The notes below the pieces were generated by a model. It did no database searches and was not told the DNA's origin. It was given only the letters and a program-made list of their open reading frames with translations. From assembly GCA_015143295.1 (NCBI GenBank), contig CM026566.1:6869072-6933071 (forward strand): a DNA stretch of 64,000 nt, in the 5' to 3' direction. Position 1 is the stretch's first letter; each line of letters opens with the position of its first letter. Below, in pieces: positions 37,178-48,274 of this stretch. The stretch comes from Tetracentron sinense (lineage: Eukaryota; Streptophyta; Magnoliopsida; Trochodendrales; Trochodendraceae). The translations under genes and the position numbers were made by a program.

Positions 37178-37549
37178 AACTCTTTAAATAAATACTCTAG
37201 AGGCAGTATCTGTCCAAATGAAAGGAAATGATTGAGGTTGATTTACTGCTTAATCAATAAGGGGACCATCCAGCGAATTGTCTAACCAGAAATTAGTAGT
37301 TACCTCAGCCAATGAGCGTCAGAGTGCAGAATGGTATCTTTGAGAATACCGCAGATGTTATTCCACAAGTTAGATGCAATAGGCCTAGCTACTGCATTCT
37401 AGAAGTGAGCATTCCATAGATATTTCTCCTTCAAAAACTTGGCCCAAATACTATTAACCTGTTAAAATTTTCAAACCAATCTTGATTTTGAACGCTTTGT
37501 TAACATCCGTCATTTTTCTTAAACCCAAATCATCTTCACAAATAGGTGA
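37178..37549 (-). pseudogene. L1 LINE ORF2 C-terminal fragment
   Basis: On the minus strand the translation resembles the end of plant L1 ORF2 after the zf-RVT region (pieces such as NIYGMLTSRMQ and GPLID). It appears to continue the L1 at 39240-40368, separated from it by an RTE LINE. Stops and frame changes are frequent. Confidence 0.5.
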
Positions 37550-39239
37550 AGCCCATGCATGAGGGAGCAGTGACTACCGTGAGAACAATTTGTGGCAAGA
37601 AAAATAAGTTTGCTGTTGCATTTGGGGGTACATTAGGGGACCTAGGGGTTAACTTTGAGTTTATATTTTTACATTGCTTATGGATGAATTGACAACTCAT
37701 ATTGAAGAGGTCCATTGGTGTATGTTATATATCGACGATGTGGTATTAATTGATGAATCATGAAACTAAAGAGGGTAATTGCAAAAATAAATTTATGGAG
37801 GGATGCCTTAGAATCTAAGGTTTATAATATAAATCAGACGAAGATAAAATATATGAAATGTTACTTAAGTAAGAATAAAAATAGGACAGAGATGGTTGTT
37901 AAGATAGATGACTGGGAGGTAGTCCAAAGTGACCTTTACCGTTATGTTTGCTCAATTATTCATAATGGAGAAATTGAAGAGGATGTTACCCATATGGTTG
38001 TTAAATCCCTTGCGATTTGTGATCAAATCCTACGAATTAAATTGAATCCCATGTAAAACGATTCAAATCGTAGGTGAAAATCATAAATTGGTTAATTTCC
38101 ATTAGATTTGCGATTCAGATTCAAATCGTATGATTCATGCGATACAAGCATGAAACACCTGTTATGGACCAATACTTAATAATTTTTTTTTATTAATAGT
38201 TTTTATTCTTTCCATTTCTAAGGTACTTTATGTCTTTTAAGAAGAGAGAAGAAATGGAAAAATCCTTGTTACAAACATGCCAAAATTCCTATTAGGATTT
38301 TCTCTCTGTTGCTATTTTTATTAACGAGAAAAAAGTGAAGATGAAGAAGAAAGATGATGAAGTTAGAGAGTTGGACTCTTGGAACACATGATAATTTATT
38401 TTATTATTCTTTTATATTGTACAAGTCTTTGGATACTTAATCTCATACAACATGATTATATGAGTTTACTTTTGTTGATTTAACTTTGATGATATTAGAG
38501 TTTATGTTTCATTTTATGGAGTTCATTCGCGTTTTGTATATTGTATGTAATAAAATGTTCAGTACTTGCTTTTATCAATAGATATGGATGAAACCTTTTG
38601 GATAATAGTTTATTCCGTTTATTTTTTTAATTTATTAGGTAATTTGTTTTTGTATTGTTTTAAAAACAATCAAATCTTATGATTTATGATTTGAATCGAA
38701 TCGGTCTTGAAACGATTTTACGATTCAAATGTGATTTAACAACCTTGGTTACCCATAGACTTATAGTTGGATGGCTATAGTGGAGAAGTGATTCCAGAGT
38801 GGTTTGTGGCCAACACATTCTAATCAAACTAAAAGGAGAAACTTTTATAAGATAGAAGATAAGACTAGCTATGCTTTATGGAGCAAAATGTTGGCTACTA
38901 AGAGAAACATATTAATAAAATTAGTACAACTTAGATAGACGAGTGAGCACATTCGAGAGTATTTGGTAGTTGTTCCAATTAGTGATAAAATAAGGGAGAA
39001 TTGATTGAGATGGTTTGGATTCATTCAATGAAGGCGACAATGGCTCCAGTTAGAATTAAATTGTTGCAAGTTGTAGGCTTTAAAAGAAGGAAAATGCCAA
39101 AAATAACGTAGATGGAGTTGGGAAATATTTGATAAACACAACTTGACTGAAGTTACGACTTTTAATTAAATGAAATAGTATAACAAGATTCATGATGTTG
39201 ACCCCAAATATTTGGGATAAGGAATTGATGATGATGACA
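37550..39239 (+). mobile_element. RTE-type LINE, 5'-truncated
   Basis: The translation gives MDELTTHIEEVHWCMLYID DVVLIDE-like and KINLWRDALESK blocks, typical of the RTE reverse transcriptase with its A/YxDD region. YVCSIIHNGEIEEDVTH follows. The C-terminal part (38756-39220) ends with DPKYLG and a short GATGATGATGA tail, the known 3' end style of plant RTE elements. A non-autonomous hAT element splits it. Several frameshifts and stops make it a pseudogene. It lies inside a minus-strand L1. Confidence 0.75.
37993..38747. mobile_element. Non-autonomous hAT element, 755 bp, inside the RTE LINE
   Basis: The TIRs are TATGGTTGTTAAATC and, from the right, CAAGGTTGTTAAATC, with an exact 8-bp duplication GTTACCCA (37985-37992 and 38748-38755). 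Its terminal 200 bp match the 3' end of the larger hAT element at 44016-48693, including TGGAGTTCATTCG and AACCTTTTGGATAAT. It is therefore an internally deleted derivative of that family. Confidence 0.88.
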
Positions 39240-40368
39240 TTTCTTCGAGACACCCAATGCCTTCTCTTGTGATTCGTGGAGTCATTCCATAGAAAATTGG
39301 CAAGGATAGTATCGATTCTTTGATTAGTGCCATTAGGAACTGGGGGACTAGCAAGATGATGTATTGACATAGAAGAGAAAACATGTTTAAGCAATGCTAA
39401 CTTACCTCATTGAGATAAATTTTTTTTATTACATTCGTCAACTCTGATAAGGAATTTGTAGAAAAGGGAGTCAAATAAATCTTTCTTTTGCCGTACTTGA
39501 ACAATGGGATCCCAAAATATTTAAAGGAAAACGTCTTCTTCTCCATTGGTGAATTGCAAGCAATGGATTGAATCCGGCTAACAGAGAGTTTGTTCGAACA
39601 GTAGAATGCACTCATCTTGTTAAGCAGTTGACCTTGACCCGATGATATTCATTTAATTTGAGGCATTCTAGAAGGTTCTTAATTGATGACTTTCTACCAT
39701 TCAAGAATATCAGTGAAGAGGTGGGATAGGGGAGCATCGAATCTTCCCACATTGTAAGTTTCCACCTGATTTGAAGAAACTAGAGCTTGGAGAGCTCGGC
39801 TAAGCACCTGAACAAAACAAAAAAGATGCAGCCAGAAAAGACCCATTTTAAGGATATAAAAAAAATATTGGTTAAACATGCAGCCAGAAATTAATTTCAC
39901 ATGAGATTATTAAAGCCAAAAATTCTAGTACCTTTATGACTTCCACTTCACATGATAATGCACTTTAGCTATCGCCATAGGTTATTCTGTAGTTCTCTTG
40001 CACAATTTCTTGAGACTTTATCAAAGATGTTACAACCCTTTACAAAAGCATTCTGTTCTTCAGACATTAACTTGGGAAGCAAACTACTACGATGAGTATT
40101 AATAATCTGAGTGAAAATTTTGTAAGGGGAATTACAAAGACTAATTGGCCTTCGATTAGAGTGACATAGGATTGGAAGATTTGTGGATAAGAGCCAAAAT
40201 AATGGTTGCTAATCTATTTATAAAAGCTTCTCTGAAAATGTGGATAGTAGCAACTCGAGGATCTTCCTCAATTATGTCCCTACAAGACTGGTAGAACTTC
40301 CTAGAGAAACCATCTTGATACTGGAGCTAAATGCTAAGAGGAAGAAGATCCAAAATTTAAGGTTTTTC
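39240..40368 (-). pseudogene. L1 LINE ORF2 fragment (RT to zf-RVT)
   Basis: On the minus strand from 40350 downward the translation gives DGFSRKFYQSC, then LCNSPYKIFTQIINTHRSSL, LMSEEQNAFVKG, FSFKYFGIPLFK, MLKHVFSSMSIHHLASPP and NFLWNDSTNHKRRHWV. In order these are the linker, RT and zf-RVT landmarks of plant L1 ORF2. Frames change several times. The 5' part was cut by the LTR that starts at 40369. Confidence 0.8.
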
Positions 40369-43300
40369 TGTTGTGGGTCCCACCTATACCCACCTTGTCC
40401 AACTCAACCAACTGCATGGCATGGATTGCCAACCCAAAGTGGCCGCTGAAATGGCATGTCAAACAGCCTTCTAATTTAAGAGAAAATTGTTTTCTGTCAA
40501 ATCAGTGGCAATTGCATAAATTCTGTTATTTTAATGTCTTTAGTTTAGAGGCTTTAGAGTTTACTATAAATAGTAAATTTCAGATTACTATGCATAGTAA
40601 ATTTTGAGTTGAGTTTTTTTAACTCTTATTTTAAGTAGAAGTATGTTTTAATTCTCTTTCCATAGTTGCTTAAAGAGAGTAAGTAGTAGAATATAGGGCT
40701 GTCAACGAGCAGATTCGGAGCGGATAGTGTTGTATCTGAATTCAATTCGTTTAATATTTTCGATTATCCAAATCTGCTCCGATATCCGCTGGATATTAAA
40801 ATAAGTAAAACAAATTCGAGTAAGTACTTGAATCGGATATTATCCATCTGAATTCGTCCGATTATGGAAATTGAATTCGAATAGTATCTGAATTTGACCT
40901 AACCAAATCAGCATCCGATTAAGCTTTTGCCAACTAAATTCCAGAAAATACCAAATTTAAGCAAATTATCATAAAAAAAATATTAAATTCTAGATTAACG
41001 AATCAGCAAAATGAGAAATAAACAAGAGGAAAATCAGACAATAATAACCAAAATTTTTAAATTTCATTGTGATAATTAGTTGCGAAGGAGGTAAAAGAGG
41101 AAGAACTAGATTTGTTGCAAGAGGAGCGATGCTGCGAATCCCCAATATCCATTTCATTCGTCATCCATTTAATTCATTATCATGCAAAATCCCTTCTTAA
41201 GGAATTTAAAAACCCAAAAAGGTGAAATAGAATCAAAGTTCCTCACTCTCTCTACAAATCTCCACATGGAGAAGAATGCCATCATAATCTTCCTCGCCCT
41301 CTCATTCCTATCCGTCCTCCCTTCCACACAGAGATCAAAAACTTCAAGATTTCCTATTCTTCATCATTGGCTTCACCCGCCTTGACCATGTCGCAATCAA
41401 CATGGTGCCATTTGAAGAATGGGAGAGAAAAGGAGAGGTAGGGAGCTGATAGGAGAAGAGAGAAGATGAGATTCACCGTTTGAAGAGGAAGAATAGGGTT
41501 AGGAAATAAGGTTTTGTTAAAAGATATATATAGTGGTTGATAAAAGTAGTATTATACCCTCATATATTTAAAAGAATTACATTAATACCTAAAATTATGT
41601 CAAAGATTTGTAACGATACAAAGGGTGTTTTTGACATATAAAAAATTAAAATATAAACTAATCGGTCAGATAATTAGTGGATCAGATATGGCACTATCCG
41701 AATCTGTTCGGATTATTAGCGGAGAGACTATTGGATATCCGAATCCAATCCGCTGGATAGTTAAACGGATAATTACCCGCTTAATCGGATATAGATCGGA
41801 TACGGATAATATCCGACTCTGTTGACAGGCCTAGTAGAATAGGAGTTTCTAAAGTTGGAGCTAGAGTCCAAATAGGATTCTAAATTTTGACCCTTTATAT
41901 AGATGGCCTAGGTAGAGCTTTCATTATGATGTGAAGAATTGTTTATAAGATTGAAGCTTTTTTAAAGAGGTTGTTATTGAGTTTTTCAATCTGCTGAGAC
42001 TGATTTAGTTATTGGAGATATTTTGATTGCTTTCAATCATTATTGTTACTGGTTTTTGGTTTCAACCTTGAAGAACTCAGGCTCGCTAAAACCCTAATCT
42101 AGGAGATTATTGAGTGTAGAGGAAGACAACCATAGAACTCTAGTTCTATAGCTTCTGCCCTTTACTATTGGCCATAGCCTATGATGCAAAACCAGTATTT
42201 GGTTCAGGTTTGATCTCTTGTGATTATGTCCTTCATTATTTCAAAATTTCAGCATCATATTATTCTTGAATTTTTCAATTAAACCCTAGATTTGACACTA
42301 TACTAGTTTGATTACTTAGGCTTTGATTACCCTAGATTGATGTTTTTTTTTCATATTAAGCCAAAACCTAGACTTAAACTGTATTTACAGCAATTTTTTA
42401 AAATTCCTGTTCTGTCCTTTTTCTTTTGGTCTTACTCGGATTGACCTTAGGCTGTTTTCTGAACCATAAAACCTAATCCAAATACCTTCATTATTGTTCT
42501 AGAACAGTTTTATACTGTTGAATTTTAATTTCAAGTGGATAATTATGAAAATACCATATTGGACAAATTTTACAAATTGGGGAATTTTGAGTAATTTGGG
42601 AGATCCTACTTGGATAAGGTTATTGCGTTCGTGTATTCATCACAATTGGTATCAGAGCGACAGAGCGAAACTTATAGTCAATCACTTAGTTCCAATATGA
42701 ATTCAATGTTATGACTTAGAAGGTGGACAATGTGGATAAGACACAAGAAATTGATGGCCTGCCTAGCTAGAATAGAAGCATGATAATACAACTACAACTA
42801 GGTGATGAAGATGCACTCGAAAGAGCACCTGCAGTTACTAAGACAGTACAACAAATTTTGACTGCATCAAAAGTGCCCATTTATGAAGATTGTTTGCATA
42901 CCAAATTTTTTCATATCAATGTACAGTGTGTGGAACTATATGTTCGTTATTGATGGAGGCAGCAATTTCTGATGTGTTTGCTGAAAAGTTAAAGCTGAAG
43001 ACACAAGAGCACTCGAAGCTTTACAAAGCCACATGGGTTAAAGATGGTTTCCTTACTGTGACAAATTTTTGATCACTTTCACTAAAGCGATATGTCGACT
43101 CAGTCTAGTGTGATGTAGATTACTCGCATCTTGTTGGGAAATGGCTTTACGACAGAAAAGTGCAACACGACAGTGAAGTTAATACATACATGTTTCTTTG
43201 TGAGGGGCATAAGATAAAGTTGATGCCTATGAAATCCTGAGCCTCCTATAAAGCCAACACAACCAAAAATAATTGCCGATGTTGTTACCCTGCAACTACA

Positions 43301-43560
43301 ACCATTAATTTCAGATCCTACTCCAGACTCATGGAAGAACACAATTGAGGAGCTGGAACGTCTGAAGAGTTTGTTGATGTACAACCACATGAACCAGTTT
43401 CAAATTTTGTCCCTAATCAGTTAGTCCTGGAATGTTAAAATTTTGTCCCTAATCAAATTTTGTCCCAAAGAGGACGAGATAGTGGTCAAGACCAAAATTT
43501 CAGCAACTGTTAAAATTTAAGATCTTGTTTAGAAAGATGTGGGGGAACAACCCAAAGATT
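40369..43560 (+). mobile_element. Ty3/Gypsy remnant: 5' LTR, primer-binding site and protease region
   Basis: The primer-binding site TGGTATCAGAGC (42647-42658) follows an LTR that probably runs from TGTTGTGGGTCC (40369) to TTCATCACA (42644). A TATA box (TTTATATAG) lies near 41890. A hAT element is nested in the LTR. Downstream, about 42940-43250 resembles a Gypsy aspartic protease and the linker after it (FAEKLKLKTQEHSKLYKATW-like). Reverse transcriptase and later parts are not seen before the hAT at 44016. Broken and incomplete; the left LTR edge is my best guess. Confidence 0.6.
40694..41833. mobile_element. hAT-like non-autonomous element, 1140 bp
   Basis: The TIRs are TAGGGCTGTCAACGAG and, from the right, TAGGCCTGTCAACAGAG. 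They are flanked by an exact 8-bp duplication GTAGAATA (40686-40693 and 41834-41841). The ends also share GGATATTATCCG-like words inverted inside. A 67-codon open frame at 41182 has no known domain. No transposase is seen. Confidence 0.88.
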
Positions 43561-44233
43561 TTAAAGCTACACTGATGGAGCACATTGATATCCTTTCGAA
43601 TGGTTGACTAATTAAGGAGAAATGAAAGGGAAGGAGTTGGATGCATGTTCTCTTTTTCGAAACCCTAGAGCAATTTGATTTTTAAAAGCGAAAGGGAGTC
43701 CTTTATAACCTCTGTCAAACAACAGAAACAAGAGTCAAACTGGGCACTACAACACTTTTAATATGCTGTCAAAGACATACTGGAACTCTCCAGAATCGGT
43801 GGCCAGACACAATGACGAAGCGAGACATGTCAGCAAGCCACTAAGGATCAATTGAAAAGGAATGGATTTGAAAAATCAAGGCACAAAATACATTCCTATT
43901 AACGATACAAAGGGTGTATGCCCATTAGTGGGTGAGCCTTTAGTATGCGCATTGCTAGCACAAGATCAATTTTGAAGTCTGACAACCGATTTGAATCACG
44001 CGTATCCCACATTTATATGGTTGTTAATTGTTAAGATTTTTCAATTCAAATCGTACGATTTGAATAAAATTGCAATGAAAACGATCCAATTCAAGGCAAT
44101 TGCAAATCAGCTTGAATCTTAACTGTTTGATTCTAATCATATCGAACTGCATCAAATACACGATTGATGTGATTTATATTGATTTGGGCCCGAACGGTTT
44201 TGGGTCGACCCAAATAATCCTTTAAAACTCATT

Positions 44234-44262
44234 CCCCCCCCCCCCCCCCCCCTTTTTTTTTT
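44234..44262 (+). repeat. Poly(C)19-poly(T)10 tract
   Basis: Nineteen C are followed directly by ten T. Runs of this length are error-prone in sequencing, so the exact length is uncertain. Confidence 0.8.
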
Positions 44263-45357
44263 GTATTCTTGTGTTTTAAAATCAATGTTAGGATATTTTA
44301 AAATTTCCAAAATTTTTCTTAATACTTCAAAGTTTTCTTTTAGAAGATTTGTGGGGTTTTGTTTTCTTGCAACTTAGAACCCTAAGAAAGATTTCCACGT
44401 TCCTTCTTCGATGCTCAATGGATTTTAATTATGTCTTTTGCAGAGTGAATCTACATTGAAAAAGTATTAGAAGGGTGCAAGATATTTTACTTTTGGAGAA
44501 GCTAGGATTTTGTTCAAAATCTCACCAAATGAAAGAGTCCACTTTCTGGATTGTTTTTCTATTATTGATTGGGGATTGTATTGTTTTGAACTTTTGATTG
44601 AAAATGGTAGGGAGTCAAGATTTTACATGGGAGCATTGATGGTCCATCCCAATAACAAATTGTTACTTAGGTTTATTTCGATTGCAGCAATTGGAACATT
44701 TGTGATAATTCCAATGCATACGCATTGCAATATCTATGAACTTGAAATCCTATGTATTGAAATTCTACTCTTTGGTTGAAATGTTGGAATTTGATGGAAA
44801 TATGTTGTGAATTTCAAGTTCACTGTTTGGGTGCCTAAAATTCACTTGGTCATTGATATGTTTGTTTACATATATGAGATAAGTAATTACCTTTTTAGAT
44901 AACCATAAAATGAGTGGGTCCAAATAGTGTGCCCCAAATCCAGTTAATATAAATTTATAGAATAGTGAGTCCTAGTATTTCTTACTGCAAATAAAGGAAC
45001 TCTTATTATATTTACTCTAGTTATATAAAATATCATAAATTGTATATTCTTATTTGTTTTCAATAAATATAGAATTTTAATTTTTGTATTAATGTAATGA
45101 TAATCTATTTTGTATTTCAATAATTAAGTATCTGTTATTTTGATAATCAACTATCACAATAGATAATCATTACATATTTTTAGTATTTTCTTTAAAAACC
45201 AATTTACGTTCAAATAAAAATTTACTAATATTTCTAAAAACTCTACTAAAAAATTTTTTTAAATAATTTTTTTTATTTATTAAAAAAATATTTAAGTTTA
45301 ATTAAATAGAATTAAATTTATGAATTAGAATTTATTTAGTCAAATATATAACCTATA

Positions 45358-45360
<3 letters not shown>

Positions 45361-45390
<30 letters not shown>
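45361..45390. repeat. (AT)15 microsatellite
   Basis: An uninterrupted AT repeat inside the hAT element. Confidence 0.95.
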
Positions 45391-45393
<3 letters not shown>

Positions 45394-45432
45394 AAAAGAT
45401 ACAGTAGTTGGTGTCAACCAACATTTCTCTTT

Positions 45433-45686
45433 CCTATTATACCCTTATACTTTTGCTAATATATCAACTGCAACCAAGCCCACATTTGCCTTTCCAATAA
45501 TACCCTTTTCTATTGTATGTTCTTGCCAATAATACCCTTCATCCATACCGTATATTTCTTCCCTATTATACCCTTTTACTTTTGCTAATATATCAACTGC
45601 ACCCAAGCCCACATTTGCTTTTCCAATAGTACCCTTTGCTATTATATATTCTTTCCAAATATACCCTTAATCCATACCGTATACCA
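45433..45686 (+). repeat. Tandem dimer, unit about 129 bp
   Basis: Two copies begin CCTATTATACCCTT at 45433 and 45562 and share ATATATCAACTGC and CATCCATACCGTAT-type blocks. By eye identity is high. It lies in the expanded part of the hAT element. Confidence 0.85.
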
Positions 45687-45744
45687 CTTGTATTTAGACA
45701 ATAGTTGAAGAGCACAACCACAAAAAGATAAAAATGTTCAATCA

Positions 45745-46175
45745 ATAATTGGATACCGAAAATACCCTTCATAATTATTTTCATTCCAAACACATTCCAT
45801 AACAAGAATTTGATACCGAGAATATCCTTTATAGTTTTTTTTATTCTCAACACGTCCCTAATAGGAATTTGATACCGAAAATATCCTGCATGAGTTTTTT
45901 ATTCCCAACATGTCTTGTAACAATAATTTGATACCCAAAATACCCCTAAAAATTTTATTATTCCCAATTTGGTATCGAAAATACCACTCATGATTTATTT
46001 TTATTCCCAAAATATACCCCTCATGATTTATTGTTATTCCCAACACGTCCCATAAAATGAATTTGATACCCAAAAATACCCCTCATGATTTTGTTTGATA
46101 CCAAAAATACCCTAATTTTTTTTATTCACAACACATCCCGTAACAAAAATTTAATACCAAAAATATCCTTAATCA
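45745..46175 (+). repeat. Minisatellite, unit about 60-65 bp, about seven copies
   Basis: The unit is built on TTTGATACCGAAAATACCC, then CATGATTTTTTATTCCCAAC and ACGTCCCATAACAA. The copies are diverged and some are shortened. Confidence 0.8.
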
Positions 46176-46609
46176 ATAAGCTTGCACGTGCCTTGCACGT
46201 GCATAACCAACTAGTTTTTATTAAATATAAATTTATATGTTTGAGCAAAATTAGTAGAAATTTAATTAATAAAAATCATAAAATTTAAAAATATAAACTT
46301 ATTTAGTAATTAGTAATTGAAATAAAATATTATGTTTTAAGATTATTTAACTACGAAATAATCTAAGAAGATCAAGAAAGAGTGATAGTGAAGTTTTAGG
46401 ACAATTCTCATGCACACGTGAATTGCGATATCCATTTCCTAGGTGGATATTGCAATTCCCATAAAATGTAAGAATTGACATTGTTTCAATTCTCACGTGA
46501 ATTGGAATTCATAGGAATACGGGAGTATCCAAACACCGGAATTGCAATCTTATCTCCCAATTCCAATTCCCACCACTCAATTCTTGCGATCCAAATGGAC
46601 AATTAGATG

Positions 46610-48190
46610 TAACTATTGTGGGAATTCATACCATGGTGGTGTTTTCTTGATGAAACACCATCTTTGCAGAGATGAAGGCTATCTCTTTTGGCCTAGTGCT
46701 TAAGATTCACAATTACCATGAATTAAGAAATACCTTTCACAAGAAGGAAGTTGATCATGTGCGGGCTCAGATGGATGACATAAGAGAGTGGGAAAAGACG
46801 AGATGTACCATTATGTTAGATGGTTGGAGAGATGGTAAGAGGATACTTTGTAACTTTTTGATGAATAATCCAGTGGGAAAGATTTTTTTAAGATCAATCA
46901 ATGTGTCAGATATTGTGAAGAGTGTGGAGAACCTCTTCCAACTTTTTGATTTTATTGTTAAAGCAGTTAGAGAAGATTATTGTCCAAGTACTCACGGATG
47001 GGGCTTTAAATTATGTCAATTTTGGGTTACTCTTGATGGAGAAGAGGAAGACACTATACTGGTCACCATGTGTCATTGATTGGACCCTATACTTGAGGAT
47101 ATTGCTGAGCTTCCCATTCGTCCAAATACACTTGGTAAATGTAGGGCAGTTATAGTCTATGTTTACAAACATTGCGGAATATTGAAGTTGATGTGTAAGC
47201 ACACTAAAGGGCATGATTTGGTTTGCCTTGCTGTGACTTGATTTGCTACTTGCTTCTTGACAATGAGTTTCCACCAACAGAAGACTGGTTTGATCACAAT
47301 GTTCGAATCAATAGATTGGCAGAAGAATCTATATGCAAAGAGGATTGATGGCGCCCGTGTTAGAGACATTGTGTTAGCATATCCATGTTTTTTGCCAACA
47401 ATTAACTATTGCATGAAGAGCACAGTTCCTATTGCCAAGGTGCTTAGATTGGTTGATTTGGATGAGAGGTCTGCCATGGGATACATCTATGAGGCGATGG
47501 ATCGAGCTAAAGAGACAATTGCACAGAATTTAAGAGTGATGAAAAGGTATAGGGCAATCCGGGACATCATTGACAGAGGTTGGGACCTCCAAATGTTCGG
47601 ACCCTTACATGTCGCAGGTTACTTTTTGAACCCTCATTTTCATTATGATCCTATGTTCAAAGCGGCGGAGGTGAAACAATAGTTATATGATTGCAGTGAG
47701 AAGATGATCCCATCTTCATGAGAGAGGGTTATTATTGATAAATAGATTGACTTGTTCAAGGGTGCCAAGGGTATATTTGGAAGAGAGCGACTGCTAAGTT
47801 AATGAGGAAATCCAAACAATCAGGTACTTAAGTTTCGTAGTACATTTATTATTACTTTATTGTTTCTAGTATTTGAACTTGAATATCTATATGTTCTCCA
47901 AAATAATTGTAGCACTTTGGTGGGAGAGCTATGGGATAGTGTCTCAAATTTGTAGAGGTTGGCTATACGTATACTCAGACTTACTTGTAGCTCAGGTGGA
48001 TGCAAATGAAATTGGAGAACTTTTGAGCATGTAAGTACATATGGAATAAATTATGTTTTGTATAAATTTACATACCTTATATTATGCCTTATGTTTCTAT
48101 GTCCTTACTTTTTGCAACTTATATATAGATCCACTAAAAAAAAGGCTCAATGCACTTGTAAAATACAATATGCAATTGAGGCTTAGGCAA
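46610..48190 (+). pseudogene. hAT transposase pseudogene (BED finger, DUF659, dimerization region)
   Basis: In order: a BED-type zinc finger (about 46611-46677, CNYCG...GGV...LMKHHL), which lies unusually close to the next block, suggesting an internal deletion. Then DUF659 (from about 46780: CTIMLDGWRDGKR and CNFLMNNPVGKIFLRSINVS). A middle part follows (DWQKNLYAKRIDGARVRDIV, 47317-47680). A hAT C-terminal dimerization remnant comes last (WWESYG at about 47920, a degenerate SGCERNW-like block near 48000, then a KKRLNALVKYN block near 48140). At least three frame changes or stops break it, for example the TAG after VKQ at 47682. It would have been the transposase for the TATGGTTGTTAA family. 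Confidence 0.82.
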
Positions 48191-48274
48191 GATAAGAGGA
48201 GGTGACACTTATGATGCCATATGCCTATCGGATTTGGAATCCGATATTGCTCTTGCTATGGAGGAGAACTCAAA

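Noticed and set aside
46672-47682. Host gene encoding a DUF659 protein
   Set aside because: It sits between hAT terminal inverted repeats with an 8-bp target duplication, and has frame changes and stops. It is a transposase remnant.
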